Assembly: GCF_014203425.1 (NCBI RefSeq)
Contig: NZ_JACHJC010000001.1
Location: 3,312,001 to 3,376,000, forward strand
Reading direction: 5' to 3'
Origin: Micromonospora echinospora
GTDB lineage: Bacteria; Actinomycetota; Actinomycetes; Mycobacteriales; Micromonosporaceae
DNA length: 64,000 nt
Within the stretch, counting starts at the first letter, position 1. Each line of letters begins with the position of its first letter. Under the pieces are notes generated by a model. The model did not search any database. It was not told the origin of the DNA and worked only from the letters and a program-made list of their open reading frames with translations. Shown piece by piece: positions 12,001 through 21,359 of the stretch. The position numbers and the translations under genes are program-made.

Positions 12001-15000
12001 CGGCGGGCGTCGCCCCGTACTCGCTGATCAGCGACGCGGACCGGGCCCTGCTCCCGGGCGGCACGGTCGACGCGTACCCGCTGGGCGAGGTTCAGCTGGG
12101 CATGGTGGCCGAGCAGTTGGCGAGCGGAGAGCGCCGGGTCTACCACAACGTCGCCGCTCGGCGGATCAAGGACGACCGGCCGTTCGACGAGACCGCGTTC
12201 CGCCGGGCCGTCCAGGTGCTCAGCGCCCGGCACGAGAACCTGCGTACGTCGGTGCACCTCACCGGCTACTCGGTGCCGATGCAGATCGTGCACGAGACCG
12301 CCGGCGTCCCGGTGCGGGTCGTGGACGGCCGCGGCACCGACCAGGCGACCGGCGAGCGTCGGCTCACCGCCGAGGTGGCGGCCGAGCGGGCCGCCCCGAT
12401 GGAGTTCCGCTCCGCGCCGCTGATGCGGGTCGCCGCGCTGATGGAGAACGACACCACCTGGTGGTTGCTGATCACCTGCTCGCACGTGATCACGGACGGT
12501 TGGAGCAACGCCACCTTCGAGATGGAACTGGCGAACGTCTACCGCGAGATCCGCGACACCGGCGAGCCCGTACCCTACGAGCCGCCGCCAGTCCGGTACG
12601 CCGACGTGATCGCCGGCGAGCTCGCATCGCTGCGCAACCCCGCCGACGCCGCGTTCTGGAAGCGGATCGTCGACGACTACGCGCGTTTCGACCTGCCCGC
12701 CGCCTGGGTCGGCACGCCAGGGGAGGACGCCGAGCCGTACGGCGTGAGCGTGCCGATCGCCGATCTCGCCACTGACCTGCGGGCCCGGGCGGCCGAGGCC
12801 GGCGTGCCGCTCAAGACCCTGCTGCTCGCCGCCCACCTGGAGGTGCTCAGTTGCCTCACCGACGCGCCGGCCTTCCACACCGGCGTCGTCTTCCACGGAC
12901 GGCCCGAGGCGGTCGGCGCGGAGCGGGTGCTCGGCATGCACCTCAACTCGCTGCCGTTCCCGCACCGGCGCGGCGCCCGGACCTGGCGCGAGCTGCTCAC
13001 CCGGGTCTTCGAGCAGGAGACCGAGGTCTGGGCGCACCGCCAGTACCCGCTGTCCCGCATCCAGCGGGACACCGCAGCCGGTTCCCGGCTGATCGACGTG
13101 TTGTTCAACTACATCGACTTCCACCAGGTCGACGGCGAGATCGTCGACCAGGGCGTCGCGGTCAACCAGCAAGCCAACGACTTCGGTCTCTCCGTGCACG
13201 CGTACGGCGACCGCCGACTCGGCATCGCCACCCGCACCGGACTGCTCGCCCCGCAGCACGCGGAACAACTCGCGGCGATGTACCGGTCGGTTCTGGCCGG
13301 GATCGCCGCAGGACTGGACGAGGAGGCGACGGTGCCGCTCACCTTCGGTACGGACGCGGGCAGCGCCCCGTCCGCGGTCACCGTCTCCGACGACGGCCCG
13401 CTGGTGCACGAGTTGTTTGAGGCTTGGGTGGCGCGGGGGTCGGGGTTGGTGGCGGTGGTGGCGGGTGGGGTGGAGCTTTCGTATGGGGAGGTGAATGCGC
13501 GGGCGAATCGTTTGGCGTGGTTGTTGCGTGGTGTGGGGGTGGGTCCGGAGGATTTGGTGGGGGTGCATTTGGAGCGTGGGGTTGATTTGGTTCCAGCGTT
13601 GTTGGGTGTGTTGAAGTCGGGGGCGGGTTATCTGCCGTTGGATCCGGCGCAGCCGTTGGGGCGTCTGGGTTTTGTGGTGGGTGATGCGGGTGTTCGGGTG
13701 GTGGTGACGTCGGCGGCTTTGGCTGGGGGCTTGGCGGAGGTGTTCGATGGTCGGGTGATCGTGTTGGACGAGTTGGGTGTTGAGGGTCGGGTGGATGATC
13801 CTCCGCGGGTGTCGACGCCGGAGAATGTGGTTTACACGATTTACACGTCTGGTTCGACGGGTCGGCCCAAGGGTGTGGTGTTGACGCATCGGAATGTGAC
13901 CCGGTTGTTGGACGCGGCGCAGGAGCATTATGCGTTCGACGAGTCGGATGTGTGGTCGATGGCTCATTCGTATGGGTTCGACGTGTCGGTGTTCGAGATG
14001 TGGGGGGCGTTGGCGTTCGGTGGTCGTCTGGTGGTGGTGCCGCGGGATGTGGCGCGTTCGCCGGGGGATTTCCTGGACTTGTTGGTTGATCAGCAGGTGA
14101 CGGTGTTGTCGCAGACGCCGACGGCGTTTCGTTCGGTGGTGGCCGCGGCGGCTGAGGGTGATCCTCGGGTGCGGCGGCTGGGTCTGCGCGCGGTGATCTT
14201 CGCGGGTGAGCGGTTGGAGGTGGCCGGGCTCAAGCCGTGGGTTGACCGGGTCGGGTTGGGTCGGGTCGCGTTGGTGAACATGTATGGGATCACCGAGACG
14301 ACGGTGCATACCACCTACCACCGGTTGACCAGGCGGGATCTGGAGCCTGGGGCGGGCAACGCGATTGGTCGGCCGTTGTCGGATCTGGCGGTGTACCTGC
14401 TCGACGCCGGTGGGCGTGCGGTGCCGTTCGGGGTGACCGGTGAGATCTATGTGGCGGGGCCGGGTGTGGCTCGTGGGTATCTGGGTCGGGCGGCGTTGAC
14501 CGCGCAGCGGTTCGTGCCGGATCCGTTCGGTGCGGCGGGTAGTCGTATGTATCGCAGTGGTGATTTGGCTCTTCGGCGTCCTGACGGGACGCTGGAGTTC
14601 CTGGGCCGGGCCGATGACCAGGTGAAGATTCGTGGTTTCCGGATCGAGCTCGGTGAGATCAACGTGGCGTTGTCCGGTTGTGCCGGGGTGCGTGAGGCGG
14701 TCACCGTGTTGGCCGAGGACGGTCGTCTGGTCGGCTACCTGGTGCCGGTGCACGGTCAGCGTCTCGATCCGCGGGTGATCCGGGAGACCATCTCCCGGGT
14801 ACTGCCGGAGTACATGGTCCCGGCCGCGTACGTCGAGATCGACGCGATCCCACTGACCAACAACGGCAAACTCGACAAACGCGCCCTGCCCGCCCCGGAG
14901 GCGGACCAGTGGCGCGGCGGCGGCGAGTACGCTGCCCCGAGGACTCCGCTGGAGGCCTCGGTCTCGCAGATGTGGCAGTCGGTGCTCGGCGTCGATCGGG

Positions 15001-18000
15001 CCGGTGTCACCGACAGCTTCTTCGACATCGGCGGCGACTCGATCCGGGCCGTGCTGCTCGTCGGCACCCTGCGCGACCACGGGTACGACGTCGAGGTCAA
15101 GGACCTCATGCGGTACCCGGTGCTCGGCGAACTGTGCGCGCTGCTCGCCCAGCGCGAGGGGGCCTCGTCGCCGCCCCCGCCGGTGCGGCCGTTCAGTCTG
15201 ATCAGCGACGAGGACCGTGCGGTGCTCCCGGACGGGCTGGACGACGCGTACCCGCTGCTCCAGGCACAGATCGGCATGCAGGTCGAGATGCTCGCGGGTG
15301 GCGAGCACCCGCCGTACCACGTGGTGACCAGCGTGCGGATCCGCGACGGTCGCCCGTTCGACGCGGAGCGGTTCGAGTCCGCCGCGGCCCTGCTCGCTCG
15401 CCGCCACGACGTGCTGCGAAGCAGCATCAACCTGGACCGCTTCTCGGTGCCGGTACAACTCGTGCACGCCGAGGTGCCGGTGCGGGTCGCGGTCGAGGAC
15501 CTGAGCGGGCTGGGTGCGGACGAGGCCGTCGCCGTGATCGAACGGTACGTCGCCGAGGCCGGCCGGCACCCGCTGGATCCCGCCGGTCCGCCACTGCTGC
15601 GGCTCACCGTGCACCTCTGCGCGGACAGCAGTTGGCAGCTCACCGCGGTCAACTCGCACGTCGTGCTCGACGGCTGGAGCCGGCGCACGCTCTTCGTCGA
15701 ACTGTTCGAGGCCTACCACAGCCTGTTGGCGGACCAGGCGGTCGCGTGGGCGCCCCCGGCGCTGCGTTTCGCCGACACGGTCGCGGCCGAGCTGTCCGCC
15801 CTCGCGTCGGAGTCCGAGCAGGAGTTCTGGCGCTCTCAGGTGGAGGACTGCCCGCGGTTCGAGGTTCCCGCCGGCTGGGGTGCCCCGGCGGGCGAGCCGG
15901 GCGGAACGATCGTGGTGGACATCGCGTTCGACGACCTCGAGGACGGGTTGCGAACCGTCGCCGCCCGCGCCGGCGCCCCGATGAAGAGCACGCTGCTGGC
16001 CGCCCACCTCCACGTGCTCAGCGCCCTGACCCCGGAGGCGTCGTTCCTGTCCGGGCTGACCCACCATGTCCGGCCGGAGTCCGCCGACGCCGACCGGGTG
16101 CACGGCATGTTCCTGAACGTGCTGCCGCTGCGCCACGATCGGGGTGCGCGGACCTGGCGGGACCTGGTCGCGACCACCTTCGCCCGGGAACGCGAGATGT
16201 GGGCGCACCGGCACTTCCCGATGCCGCAGATCGAGCGCAGCTACGGCGACGGCGGTCGGATGATCGAGGCGTACTTCAGCTACCACGATTTCACCGGCCT
16301 GAACGGCGAGGTGACGGTCGGCGACAGCCTGGGCCGCAGCAGCAACGAGTTCGGCCTGTCGATCTCGACCGGGCCGGGCCGGCTGCACCTGCGCGGCAAC
16401 CTCCAGCTGCTGTCTCGGGGGCATGCTGAGCGTTTGGCGTCGATGTATCGGTTGGTGTTGGAGGCGATGGCGGCTGATTCGGAGGGTGATGCGTCGCGGG
16501 TGTTGTTGCCGGTTGGTGAGGTGGGGGTGGTTTCTGGTTGGGAGGTTGGGGTTGAGGGTGTGGTGAGTGGGTGTCCGGTGTCGTTGGCGTTGGTGGAGCG
16601 GGCGGGGCGGGATCCGGGTGCGGTGGCGGTTCGTGGGGTGGGGTTTGAGCTTTCGTTTGGTGAGTTGGTGGGTCGGGCGGGTGCGGTGGCTGAGTCGTTG
16701 CGGGCGGTGGGGGTGGCTCGTGGTGATCGGGTGGGTGTGGTGGTGGAGCGTGGTGAGTGGTTGCATGCGGCGTTGTTGGGTGTGTGGTTTGTGGGGGCGG
16801 CTTATGTTCCGGTGGATCCTGGGTTTCCGGTGGGTCGGGTGCGGTCGATGGTGGATGGTGCGGCTGCGGTGGTGACGCATGGGGATCGGGTGGGGGTGTT
16901 TGAGGGTCCGGTGGTGGTGGTGGATGGTTTGGGGTTGGTGGATGTTGAGCCGGTTGGGGTGGATCCGGATGAGTTGGCGTATGTGATTTTCACGTCTGGG
17001 TCGACGGGACGTCCGAAGGGTGTGGGGGTGTCGCACCGTGGTTTGGCGAATCATGTGGGTTGGGCGGTTCGGGATCTTGTGGGGGCGGGGTCTGTGGTGG
17101 GTGGTGGTGTGGGTGGGGCGGTGTTTTCGTCGGTGGCGTTTGATTTGGTGGTGCCGAATGTGTGGGCGCCGTTGTTGGCTGGTCAGCCGGTGGTGGTGTT
17201 GCCGCAGGATCTGGATTTGTCGGAGTTGGGGTCGGCGTTGTTGTCGTGGGGTCCGTTTGCGTTTCTCAAGCTGACTCCGGGTCATTTGGAGGTGTTGTCG
17301 CAGCAGTTGTCTGTGGATCAGGTGCGTGATCTGGCTGGGGTGTTGGTGGTGGCTGGTGAGGCGTTGCCGGGTGTGTTGGCAAGTCGTTATTCGGGTTCGG
17401 GTCGTCTGGTGAATGAGTATGGCCCGACTGAGGCGTCGGTGGGTACTTCTGTGTATCGGGTTCCTGCTGATTGTGGTTCGGGTGTGGTTCCGATCGGTGT
17501 GCCGTTGCCCGGGATGGTGGGGCGGGTTTTGGATGGGCGGTTGAATCAGGTTCCGGTGGGGGCTGTGGGTGAGTTGTTCGTGGGTGGTGTGGGTGTCGCT
17601 CGTGGCTATGTGGATTTGCCGGGGTTGACGGCGCGGCGGTTCGTTCCTGATCCGTATGGTCCGGCGGGTTCTCGTTTGTATCGCTCGGGGGATGTGGTTC
17701 GGTGGCGTGGCGACGGGGTGCTCGAGTATCTGGGTCGTTCTGATGATCAGGTCAAGATTCGTGGTTATCGGGTGGAGATCGGTGAGGTTGAGGCGGTGCT
17801 GAATGAGCATCCGTCGGTGGCTGAGGCGCGGGTGTTGCTCATCGAGGGTCGGTTGATCGGGTATGTCGTGGGTGCGGGTTTCGTCGATGCCGAGGTGCGG
17901 GCGTTCTGCGCGGGGCGTCTGCCGGAGTACATGGTCCCGGCCGTGTTCGTGGTGCTCGACGCGATGCCGTTGACCGCCAACGGCAAACTCGACCGCCGCG

Positions 18001-19313
18001 CCCTGCCGCCGCCCCCGGCCGCCGAGACCTTCGAGCCGCCCTCGACCGGGATCGAGCAGGCCCTGGCCGAGATCTTCGCCGAACTGCTCGGGGTCGAGCG
18101 GGTCGGCCGCGGCGACGGCTTCCTCGCGCTCGGCGGCCACTCGATCCTGGTGATCAAGGCCGTCGCGGCGGCACAGCGCAGAGGCCTCCCACTGTCGCTG
18201 TTCATGATGTACCAGCACCAGACGCTGTCCGCGTTGGCCGAGGCGGTCGGCGCCCAGCTCGCGATCGACGCCGCCGCGAATGCCGCCCCGCCGGCCGCCG
18301 CACCCGGTGTGGTGTCCCGCCAGGACTGGCAGGAGGCCATGGAGCGGTACCGGGTGCCGGGCCTGAGTGTCGCGGTCATCGCCGCCGGCGAACTCGTCGA
18401 GGTGGAGACGTTCGGACAGGCCGCGGCGGGCACGCCGGTCACCGGGCGTACGCCGTTCCAGGCCGGCTCGCTCAGCAAGCACCTCACCGCGATGGCCGTG
18501 CTGCGCCTCGTCGACGAGGGGATCCTCGACCTCGACGAGGACGTCAACCGCTACCTGACCGGATGGCAGGTGCCGACCGGGGATGCTCCGGTCACCCTGC
18601 GGCACCTGCTGGCGCACCGGTCCGGGCTGTCGTCCACGCCGGGCGGCGGCTTCGTGCCGGGTGGCCCGGTGCCGTCGCTCACCGACCTGCTCACCGGGGC
18701 AGCCGATCCGGCGGTGCCGGCGGTCACCCGGATCGCGGCGGCCGGTGCCAGCTTCCGCAAGGCCAACGTCCACTACGTCGTCGTGCAGCAGGTGCTGACC
18801 GACGTCACCGGTGAACCGTTCGACGCGTTGATGCGCCGGTTGGTGCTGGACCCGCTGAACATGGCGGACAGCAGCTTCGACCAGGACCACCCGACGCGGG
18901 CCGCCCACCCGGTCGCGCAGGGCCACGACGCCGACGGACAACCGATCGAGGGCGGCTGGCGGGTCCGCCCCGACGCCGCCGCGGCCGGGCTGTGGTCGAC
19001 GCCGGCCGATCTGACGAGGGTGGCGACCGAACTGCGGCGGGCCGCGATGGGCCGGCCGTTCGCGCTGCTGCGGCAGGACACCGCGGCCATGATGATCACA
19101 CCGTACGAGGACAGCCTGTACGGCCTCGGCACGGTCGTCGACGCGGTCGCCACCGACACCGAGTTCGGCCACGGCGGCACGCCGACCGGCTACCACGGGC
19201 TGTCGGTGATCTCGCTCGGGTCCGGCGGCGGGCTCTGCGTGATGACCAACGGCCAGGCAGGGGAGCAGGTGCTCAAGACCGTCGTCGCGCGGCTGCGCTC
19301 CGACCTTCGCTAG
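1..19313 (+). CDS. Giant NRPS, 5'-truncated by window edge, six A domains, C-terminal fused SxxK (PBP/beta-lactamase-fold) domain
   Basis: The frame is open from base 3, so the gene starts upstream; the GTG at 27 lies inside a C domain. Domain order (approximate bases): C 1-700, A 745-2260, T 2300-2530, C 2550-3860, A 3940-5430, T 5460-5680, C 5720-7020, A 7075-8620, T 8650-8880, C 8905-10120, A 10200-11740, T 11760-11980, C 12010-13340, A 13400-14890, T 14930-15160, C 15190-16410, A 16480-18025, T 18030-18270, SxxK domain 18310-19310. Pocket residues (235-331) read D F F S V G M V H for A1/A3 (Thr-like), D V F S I A M V H for A2/A5 (unassigned) and D L P K V A E V G for A4/A6 (Asn-like). T1-T5 carry GGDS, the last T carries GGHS. 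There is no E domain. The terminal domain has SLSK (Ser codon 18468) and HGG (19170), with KAN (18759) where YxN is expected. By analogy to SurE-type thioesterases it should release or cyclise the peptide. Confidence 0.95.
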   Translation, partial: PIDRPRPPVRGHDGADVVFDVPAELAERVRERAREFDTTAFTVLLSAYQAMLSRFSGTADVAVGTVVSGRTHADLQRVFGYCINTLVIRARCEGDSTFAELLRRGRATVLDAFDHHAVPFAQLVDELEPDRDQSRTPIFQTAFTLHEYRLDTLQFSELTVEPFGDDEGIAKYDLTLQMQERPDGTIHGRLQYATALFERSTAERLATAFQRVLAAAVTDPEVRLSRIEILSAAERAVVVVPPVLGAEVDVLAHELFEARVVESPDVVAVVAGESRLSYGEVNGRANRLAWLLRDVGVGPEDLVGVYLERGPELVPALLGVVKSGAGYLPLDPANPVERLGFVVGDAGVRVVVTSAGLAAGLAGVFDGRVIVLDELGVEGRVDDPPRVATPDSVLYTIYTSGSTGRPKGCVVTHANVVRLMRVCAGELGIDASGVWSMAHSFAFDFSVFEMWGALAFGGRVVVVPRSVARSPEDFLQLLVDERVTFLSQTPTAFRALVAAAAGGDERVDRLALRSVVFGGEKLEIAELRPWVDRVSLDRVALVNMYGITETTVHVTVHGLTTGDLAAPGVSPAGVALPDLAVYLLDPCGEPVPVGVPGEIYVAGPGVARGYLGRAALTAQRFVPDPFGAAGTRMYRSGDLARWTVHGTLEFLGRADDQVKVRGFRIELGEISAALSACAGVRDAVAVLREDTPGDKRIVGYLAPMAGHRPDSRVVRDQLARTLPDYMVPAALVEIDAIPVTANGKLDKRALPAPDGTHLRTAGEYLAPRDATEDAVAAVWRSVLGVERVGITDSFFDLGGDSMRAVALVGALREAGYQVSVRDVFEHRTVARLVEFAGEAGGDAVDRPVQPFELIDEADRALLPDGVVDAYPLGQNQLGMAIEMLADNEQNNYHNVSAYWIHDDQPFSPGSFAEAGRLVVARHEALRTSIELTAYSRPMQIVHAHAEMTTDVWDCTGLTADEVRAEVEAFGVRERAHPFDLAVPALMRFHAHTTDLGGWWISLVECHPILEGWSYHSLLMEFVTTYLTLRAGQTPDAVEPPPVRFADAIAGELAAMESESDREYWRDLVNSHAPLVLPASWGDPEAGVAAPYKTGFSWRDLEAGLRALAAATGTSMKAIMLSAHLKVMSQLTDEDVFHTGLVCDVRPEVTGADRVYGMFLNTLPFPYTRGADTWGRLVRDVFAAEVDLWGHRRFPLPAVLREWSGSGRLMDVYFNYQDFRQLDTEVVDANSGMDDSPTEFPLTVASRAGYLILTANRRYLTTAAADSLAAMYRAVLQSMAAEGEQGDARAVYLSAAERAALVAPPVVRAGTDVLVHELFEAWVARGSGLVAVVAGGVELSYGEVNARANRLAWLLRGVGVGPEDLVGVHLERGVDLVPALLGVLKSGAGYLPLDPAQPLGRLGFVVGDAGVRVVVTSAALAGGLAEVFDGRVIVLDELGVEGRVDDPPRVSTPENVVYTIYTSGSTGRPKGVVLTHRNVTRLLDAAQEHYAFDESDVWSMAHSYGFDVSVFEMWGALAFGGRLVVVPRDVARSPGDFLDLLVDQQVTVLSQTPTAFRSVVAAAAEGDPRVRRLGLRAVIFAGERLEVAGLKPWVDRVGLGRVALVNMYGITETTVHTTYHRLTRRDLEPGAGNAIGRPLSDLAVYLLDAGGRAVPFGVTGEIYVAGPGVARGYLGRAALTAQRFVPDPFGAAGSRMYRSGDLALRRPDGTLEFLGRADDQVKIRGFRIELGEINVALSGCAGVREAVTVLAEDGRLVGYLVPVHGQRLDPRVIRETISRVLPEYMVPAAYVEIDAIPLTNNGKLDKRALPAYGEQVYDRDRYVAPRTPDEERMATIWAHALKVERVGVDDDFFELGGDSIRAVSLVGALQAAGFAVGALDVFQHTTIAQLCASATGNEIPPSPVHAVSPFELIGDEDRARLPEGLDDAYPLLRTQTGMLVETLASGDQANYHDFTSFLVRDDAPFDAELFREAVTVVGRRHDILRTSVDLTGYTVPMQLVHHEVTIPVACHDLRHFDPADLPDRLVAFAATERATPFDLSSPLPLLRITVHVQTDDSWRLSFTKSHALLEGWSYHQLLKELVEVLRALRDGIEIRYEAPPVRFADTVAAELASLASDADRDFWHGLVAEYEPLSLPEDWHGDLAVPAERIDAGFSFQELEPGLRELAAKTGVPFKAVLLGAHLKVMSQLTGAERFFTGLVGHVRPEVQGSERLIGMYITTLPHPSARDAATWGDLVRRVFEDEAAAWPHRAYPMPAIASGGRRLIDTFFSYLDFHLLDEGDVVDEGNGINRTAMEFGLAVTAIGGILGLRSNTHVLSRENIDRIAGMYRAVLTSMAADGEQGDARATYLPSAERAVVVVPPVLGAEVDVLAHELFEARVVESPDVVAVVAGESRLSYGEVNGRANRLAWLLRDVGVGPEDLVGVYLERGPELVPALLGVVKSGAGYLPLDPANPVERLGFVVGDAGVRVVVTSAGLAAGLAGVFDGRVIVLDELGVEGRVDDPPRVATPDSVLYTIYTSGSTGRPKGCVVTHANVVRLMRVCAGELGIDASGVWSMAHSFAFDFSVFEMWGALAFGGRVVVVPRSVARSPEDFLQLLVDERVTFLSQTPTAFRALVAAAAGGDERVDRLALRSVVFGGEKLEIAELRPWVDRVSLDRVALVNMYGITETTVHVTVHGLTTGDLAAPGVSPAGVALPDLAVYLLDPCGEPVPVGVPGEIYVAGPGVARGYLGRAALTAQRFVPDPFGAAGTRMYRSGDLARWTVHGTLEFLGRADDQVKVRGFRIELGEISAALSACAGVRDAVAVLREDTPGDKRIVGYLAPMAGHRPDSRVVRDQLARTLPDYMVPAALVEIDAIPVTANGKLDKRALPAPDGTHLRTAGEYLAPRTPLEQQLALVWAQVLDLPQAGVEDSFFDVGGDSIRAIALVGAVRAAGHDVSVTDVFERRTVAELAELIGSRTAPAEPHQATAPFALVGAADRRRVPDGVVDAYPLLQAQAGMLFELEAGDSPNYHSTGGYKVIDDAPFDVEALRAAVRTVCARHEALRTSFDLSTYSIPLQLVHEKAEAPVSVQDLRGLDAEAVDAALRDHVAREQSRPIDPAAVPQLRIGALVADDGWWLALSRSHMITEGWSQHEMLMDLVECYRALRDGVTPAPAETPGVRFADSVAAELAALESPQHRAFWQAVVDDRAPFRLPASWGDQTVADEAYQLTVPAMDLEAPLRALAMSSRTSVKSVLLAAHLKVLSQLTNEPAFHAGLVCDTRLEVLGADRVHGMFLNTLPIPYDRTARTWRQLVRAVFDAEVALWPHRRYPLAGVARLAGGSGRLVDVIFNYQDFHNLDAEQIDLAAGFGSGTNEFALTVTTSNGGLTLKTRTSVLSRGHAERLASMYRLVLEAMAADSEGDASRVLLPVGEVGVVSGWEVGVEGVVSGCPVSLALVERAGRDPGAVAVRGVGFELSFGELVGRAGAVAESLRAVGVARGDRVGVVVERGEWLHAALLGVWFVGAAYVPVDPGFPVGRVRSMVDGAAAVVTHGDRVGVFEGPVVVVDGLGLVDVEPVGVDPDELAYVIFTSGSTGRPKGVGVSHRGLANHVGWAVRDLVGAGSVVGGGVGGAVFSSVAFDLVVPNVWAPLLAGQPVVVLPQDLDLSELGSALLSWGPFAFLKLTPGHLEVLSQQLSVDQVRDLAGVLVVAGEALPGVLASRYSGSGRLVNEYGPTEASVGTSVYRVPADCGSGVVPIGVPLPGMVGRVLDGRLNQVPVGAVGELFVGGVGVARGYVDLPGLTARRFVPDPYGPAGSRLYRSGDVVRWRGDGVLEYLGRSDDQVKIRGYRVEIGEVEAVLNEHPSVAEARVLLIEGRLIGYVVGAGFVDAEVRAFCAGRLPEYMVPAVFVVLDAMPLTANGKLDRRALPPPPAAEPALADDTPMTDVETAVAEAWQRALNTAPIGRHDRFFERGGDSIRAVAVVGALRGLGYDLTVRDVFAQRTVADLAAVLATRGTAAEAPAGVAPYSLISDADRALLPGGTVDAYPLGEVQLGMVAEQLASGERRVYHNVAARRIKDDRPFDETAFRRAVQVLSARHENLRTSVHLTGYSVPMQIVHETAGVPVRVVDGRGTDQATGERRLTAEVAAERAAPMEFRSAPLMRVAALMENDTTWWLLITCSHVITDGWSNATFEMELANVYREIRDTGEPVPYEPPPVRYADVIAGELASLRNPADAAFWKRIVDDYARFDLPAAWVGTPGEDAEPYGVSVPIADLATDLRARAAEAGVPLKTLLLAAHLEVLSCLTDAPAFHTGVVFHGRPEAVGAERVLGMHLNSLPFPHRRGARTWRELLTRVFEQETEVWAHRQYPLSRIQRDTAAGSRLIDVLFNYIDFHQVDGEIVDQGVAVNQQANDFGLSVHAYGDRRLGIATRTGLLAPQHAEQLAAMYRSVLAGIAAGLDEEATVPLTFGTDAGSAPSAVTVSDDGPLVHELFEAWVARGSGLVAVVAGGVELSYGEVNARANRLAWLLRGVGVGPEDLVGVHLERGVDLVPALLGVLKSGAGYLPLDPAQPLGRLGFVVGDAGVRVVVTSAALAGGLAEVFDGRVIVLDELGVEGRVDDPPRVSTPENVVYTIYTSGSTGRPKGVVLTHRNVTRLLDAAQEHYAFDESDVWSMAHSYGFDVSVFEMWGALAFGGRLVVVPRDVARSPGDFLDLLVDQQVTVLSQTPTAFRSVVAAAAEGDPRVRRLGLRAVIFAGERLEVAGLKPWVDRVGLGRVALVNMYGITETTVHTTYHRLTRRDLEPGAGNAIGRPLSDLAVYLLDAGGRAVPFGVTGEIYVAGPGVARGYLGRAALTAQRFVPDPFGAAGSRMYRSGDLALRRPDGTLEFLGRADDQVKIRGFRIELGEINVALSGCAGVREAVTVLAEDGRLVGYLVPVHGQRLDPRVIRETISRVLPEYMVPAAYVEIDAIPLTNNGKLDKRALPAPEADQWRGGGEYAAPRTPLEASVSQMWQSVLGVDRAGVTDSFFDIGGDSIRAVLLVGTLRDHGYDVEVKDLMRYPVLGELCALLAQREGASSPPPPVRPFSLISDEDRAVLPDGLDDAYPLLQAQIGMQVEMLAGGEHPPYHVVTSVRIRDGRPFDAERFESAAALLARRHDVLRSSINLDRFSVPVQLVHAEVPVRVAVEDLSGLGADEAVAVIERYVAEAGRHPLDPAGPPLLRLTVHLCADSSWQLTAVNSHVVLDGWSRRTLFVELFEAYHSLLADQAVAWAPPALRFADTVAAELSALASESEQEFWRSQVEDCPRFEVPAGWGAPAGEPGGTIVVDIAFDDLEDGLRTVAARAGAPMKSTLLAAHLHVLSALTPEASFLSGLTHHVRPESADADRVHGMFLNVLPLRHDRGARTWRDLVATTFAREREMWAHRHFPMPQIERSYGDGGRMIEAYFSYHDFTGLNGEVTVGDSLGRSSNEFGLSISTGPGRLHLRGNLQLLSRGHAERLASMYRLVLEAMAADSEGDASRVLLPVGEVGVVSGWEVGVEGVVSGCPVSLALVERAGRDPGAVAVRGVGFELSFGELVGRAGAVAESLRAVGVARGDRVGVVVERGEWLHAALLGVWFVGAAYVPVDPGFPVGRVRSMVDGAAAVVTHGDRVGVFEGPVVVVDGLGLVDVEPVGVDPDELAYVIFTSGSTGRPKGVGVSHRGLANHVGWAVRDLVGAGSVVGGGVGGAVFSSVAFDLVVPNVWAPLLAGQPVVVLPQDLDLSELGSALLSWGPFAFLKLTPGHLEVLSQQLSVDQVRDLAGVLVVAGEALPGVLASRYSGSGRLVNEYGPTEASVGTSVYRVPADCGSGVVPIGVPLPGMVGRVLDGRLNQVPVGAVGELFVGGVGVARGYVDLPGLTARRFVPDPYGPAGSRLYRSGDVVRWRGDGVLEYLGRSDDQVKIRGYRVEIGEVEAVLNEHPSVAEARVLLIEGRLIGYVVGAGFVDAEVRAFCAGRLPEYMVPAVFVVLDAMPLTANGKLDRRALPPPPAAETFEPPSTGIEQALAEIFAELLGVERVGRGDGFLALGGHSILVIKAVAAAQRRGLPLSLFMMYQHQTLSALAEAVGAQLAIDAAANAAPPAAAPGVVSRQDWQEAMERYRVPGLSVAVIAAGELVEVETFGQAAAGTPVTGRTPFQAGSLSKHLTAMAVLRLVDEGILDLDEDVNRYLTGWQVPTGDAPVTLRHLLAHRSGLSSTPGGGFVPGGPVPSLTDLLTGAADPAVPAVTRIAAAGASFRKANVHYVVVQQVLTDVTGEPFDALMRRLVLDPLNMADSSFDQDHPTRAAHPVAQGHDADGQPIEGGWRVRPDAAAAGLWSTPADLTRVATELRRAAMGRPFALLRQDTAAMMITPYEDSLYGLGTVVDAVATDTEFGHGGTPTGYHGLSVISLGSGGGLCVMTNGQAGEQVLKTVVARLRSDLR
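697..2306 (+). repeat. A-domain block 'a', copy 1
   Basis: This 1610-base block appears identical to 7051-8660 (offset 6354). The match starts abruptly in the C-to-A linker and stops just before the T domain. It encodes the whole first A domain. The ends were placed by eye at the first mismatch; not every base was compared. Confidence 0.9.
3938..5431 (+). repeat. A-domain block 'b', copy 1
   Basis: This 1494-base block appears identical to 13400-14893 (offset 9462) and encodes the second A domain. It starts in the C-to-A linker and ends a few codons after the [10 protein letters not shown] motif. Confidence 0.9.
7051..8660 (+). repeat. A-domain block 'a', copy 2
   Basis: Second copy of block 'a' (697-2306), encoding the third A domain. 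The C and T domains on either side differ from those flanking copy 1, so only the adenylation unit was copied or homogenised. Confidence 0.9.
10123..11741 (+). repeat. A-domain block 'c', copy 1
   Basis: This 1619-base block appears identical to 16408-18026 (offset 6285). It includes the last part of the preceding C domain plus the whole fourth A domain (Asn-like pocket). The coding strand is extremely G/T-rich, with many GTG, TTG and GGT codons. Confidence 0.9.
13400..14893 (+). repeat. A-domain block 'b', copy 2
   Basis: Second copy of block 'b' (3938-5431), encoding the fifth A domain. Both flanks diverge immediately. Confidence 0.9.
16408..18026 (+). repeat. A-domain block 'c', copy 2
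   Basis: Second copy of block 'c' (10123-11741), encoding the sixth and last A domain before the terminal T and SxxK domains. Confidence 0.9.
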
Positions 19314-19375
19314 AACACCGTCCACGGCCGGTCGGCTCGCCCGCGGCCGGTGATCCCCGTGCCAGGAGCGTGTTG

Positions 19376-20623
19376 ATGACCTCCACCTCGCAGATCCCTC
19401 CGGACACCGAGGCGTCGGCCCCGGTAGCCCCGCTGCGTCGCAACCGGGACTTCCGGATGCTTTTGGTGGGGGCCGGCGCCTCGCTGCTCGGCACCAGGGT
19501 CGCGGTCGCCGCGTACCCGTTGCTGATCATCTGGGGCGGCGGCACCCCGGCCGATGCCGCGCTGATCGCGTTCGCCACGCTGCTACCCCAACTGCTGTTC
19601 GTGCTGCCGGCCGGCGCGCTCGTCGACCGGTGGAACCGCCGCCGCACGATGCTCGCCTGCGACGTGGTCGGCCTGTCCAGCATGGGCAGCCTGGCCGTCG
19701 CGTTGCTGCTCGATGAGTTGTGGCTGCCGCACGTCATGGCGGTCGCCTTCCTGGAGGGCAGCGCCGTGATCGTCTACCGGCTCGCGGAGCGGGCCTCGGT
19801 GCGGCACGTCGTCCATCCCGCACACCTCGGCGCCGCCCTGTCCCAGAACGAGGTGCGCGGGCAGGCGACCGGATTGATCGGACAACCGACCGGGAGCGCG
19901 TTGTACTCGGTGTTGCGGTGGCTGCCGTTCGGCTTCGCGATGCTGACCCACGCGGTGGCCTTCGTGACCTTGCTGACCGTGCGCAGGAACCTGCAGGACG
20001 AGCGGACGGGGCCGCGGCGGATGCTGACCACCGAGATCGCCGAGGGTTTCGCGTGGGTGTGGCGGCACCGGTTCATGCGCTCGGCGATTCTGCTGCTCGG
20101 CGGCAGCAACCTGGCCTTCCAGGTGATCGGCCTGACCCTGGTGGTGATCGTCAAGCAGGGCGGATATCCGCCGTACATGGTCGGGGTGATCGGGCTGCTC
20201 GGCGGCGCGGGCGGGCTGCTCGGTGCGTTCACCGCGTCCCGGATCATGCGGAGGGTGCCGGTGCAGGCGATCCTGATCGGCGTGCTGGCGCTGTGGTCCG
20301 TGCTGATCCTGCTGGTCTCGGTCACGACGCTGCCGGTCGGGCTCGGCGCGCTGATGGGCGGCATGGCGGCACTGGGCGCACTGCTCAACGTGACCGCCGC
20401 GACGTACCAGATCCGGGTGACCCCGGACGCGATGCAGGGCCGGGTGACCAGTGTGGTCGTGCTGATCGGCTCCGGTCTGAACTCGATGGGCGCCCTGCTC
20501 GGCGGGGCCCTGCTGACCGCCGCCGGGACGTCGCGGGCGGCGCTGATCACGGCCGCCGGCATGGGGTCATTGGCCTTGCTGGCGGTCTGTGTGCCGTCGA
20601 TCCGGCGTCCACCCGTCGAGTGA
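19376..20623 (+). CDS. MFS exporter
   Basis: A 415-residue integral membrane protein with about 12 hydrophobic segments, resembling the MFS_3/EntS-like group of siderophore and peptide exporters. A short cytoplasmic N-terminus precedes 'RRNRDFRMLLVGAGASLLG', and the conserved loop 'GALVDRWNRRRTM' follows TM2. The ATG at 19376 is preferred because a CAGGAG ribosome site lies about 9 bases upstream; the longer reading frame runs back into the NRPS. It starts 62 bases after the NRPS stop, so it is probably in the same operon and exports the product. The substrate cannot be read from the sequence. Confidence 0.9.
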   Translation: MTSTSQIPPDTEASAPVAPLRRNRDFRMLLVGAGASLLGTRVAVAAYPLLIIWGGGTPADAALIAFATLLPQLLFVLPAGALVDRWNRRRTMLACDVVGLSSMGSLAVALLLDELWLPHVMAVAFLEGSAVIVYRLAERASVRHVVHPAHLGAALSQNEVRGQATGLIGQPTGSALYSVLRWLPFGFAMLTHAVAFVTLLTVRRNLQDERTGPRRMLTTEIAEGFAWVWRHRFMRSAILLLGGSNLAFQVIGLTLVVIVKQGGYPPYMVGVIGLLGGAGGLLGAFTASRIMRRVPVQAILIGVLALWSVLILLVSVTTLPVGLGALMGGMAALGALLNVTAATYQIRVTPDAMQGRVTSVVVLIGSGLNSMGALLGGALLTAAGTSRAALITAAGMGSLALLAVCVPSIRRPPVE

Positions 20624-20633
20624 GGCGGACACA

Positions 20634-20651
20634 TGTCAGCTTTATTTGACA
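20634..20651 (+). promoter_or_regulatory. Palindromic operator upstream of the first ArsR gene
   Basis: TGTCA-N8-TGACA, a perfect 5-bp inverted repeat whose right half forms part of a TTGACA -35 box (20646-20651). The second ArsR gene has TGTCA-N8-TGACG in the same place (31229-31246). Confidence 0.7.
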
Positions 20652-20674
20652 GGTGGGTGCGCCACCTGTAAAGT
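20646..20674 (+). promoter_or_regulatory. Sigma70-like promoter with internal inverted repeat
   Basis: TTGACA (20646-20651), 17 bases, TAAAGT (20669-20674). The spacer holds an 8-bp perfect inverted repeat, ACAGGTGG-gtgcg-CCACCTGT (20649-20669). Overlap of operator and promoter suggests repression by the encoded ArsR protein. Confidence 0.6.
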
Positions 20675-20702
20675 TCTTCTTACACATAAAGGGGCCTTGC
20701 TG

Positions 20703-21041
20703 ATGGACGGGTCACCTCTGACCGAGGTGAGCTTGCTGGGAGTGCTCTCGGCGCTCGGAAATCCACACCGGATGCGCATCGTGGCGCGGCTGGCCGAGGG
20801 GCGCGACTACGTCAGTCGGTTGGCTCGCGAGGTGGGTATCAGTCGGCCGCTTCTCCACATGCACCTGCAACGGCTGGAGACCGCCGGGCTGATCGTCGGA
20901 ACGCTCGAACTGGGGGAGGACGGCAAGGCCATGAAGTACTTCGAGCTGGTGCCGTTCGACCTGGTGCTGAGTCCGCCGGTCGTGGCCCGTGCGGTGGGCT
21001 CCCGCGACGAGAGCGAACCGGAGAGGGGGGAGAGTCGATGA
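20703..21041 (+). CDS. ArsR-family winged-helix regulator (copy 1)
   Basis: A 112-residue wHTH protein. 'ALGNPHRMRIVARLAEGRDYVSRLA' and the recognition region 'ISRPLLHMHLQRLETAGLI' fit the ArsR/SmtB fold, followed by a beta wing 'GKAMKYFEL'. No cysteine metal site is visible, so metal sensing is unlikely. The ATG at 20703 is chosen because AAGGGG lies about 9 bases upstream and the promoter lies just before it. The stop overlaps the next start (ATGA). It is closely related to the protein at 31299-31631. The likely role is transcriptional control of the following transporter/thioesterase/NRPS genes together with the membrane partner. Confidence 0.85.
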   Translation: MDGSPLTEVSLLGVLSALGNPHRMRIVARLAEGRDYVSRLAREVGISRPLLHMHLQRLETAGLIVGTLELGEDGKAMKYFELVPFDLVLSPPVVARAVGSRDESEPERGESR

Positions 21042-21301
21042 ACCCCGGCGACGACCTCACCGGCCTGCTGGCGGTGGCCGGCATCATCCTGGTCCTGGTC
21101 CTGGTCATCACCCAGCTCGCCGCTACCTGGCGGGCCCGCATCGTCGCGCAACGGGACGACGACCGTTACCGCGAGCTCAACCAAAAGTATGCCGAGCTGC
21201 TCCTCGAGCACGAGGACCTGCGCCAGCGGGTGGCGAACGAGCTGACCGGCGTGCGCCAGTCCGTGACCTCGATGGAACTCATGATGCGCGAGCTGGATTG
21301 A
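21038..21301 (+). CDS. Small single-pass membrane protein with coiled coil (copy 1)
   Basis: An 87-residue protein with one hydrophobic segment (about residues 9-29), then 'QLAATWRARIVAQR' and a charged heptad-like helix to the C-terminus ending 'MELMMRELD'. It overlaps the ArsR gene by 4 bases, so the two are translationally coupled. About half of its residues match the protein at 31628-31912, which is also paired with an ArsR gene. No known family is recognised. A plausible role is a membrane anchor or anti-repressor for the ArsR protein; this is inference. Confidence 0.75.
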   Translation: MNPGDDLTGLLAVAGIILVLVLVITQLAATWRARIVAQRDDDRYRELNQKYAELLLEHEDLRQRVANELTGVRQSVTSMELMMRELD

Positions 21302-21359
21302 GCCGCTCCGCCCTCCATGAGATGAGCTCCTCCTTTTCGTTCATCCAGGAAGGACAGTC

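Noticed and set aside
697..18026. Assembly artefact as the explanation for the identical A-domain blocks
   Set aside because: Each copy has unique flanks in a continuous reading frame and the three pairs interleave, which a simple collapse or duplication error would not give. It is not excluded without read data.
8628..19325. A 3565-residue open frame on the minus strand
   Set aside because: It is antisense to the NRPS. Its translation is rich in His, Arg, Pro and Gln repeats and repeats wherever the A-domain blocks repeat. High GC and G/T-ending codons remove stops from this frame. No protein motif is seen.
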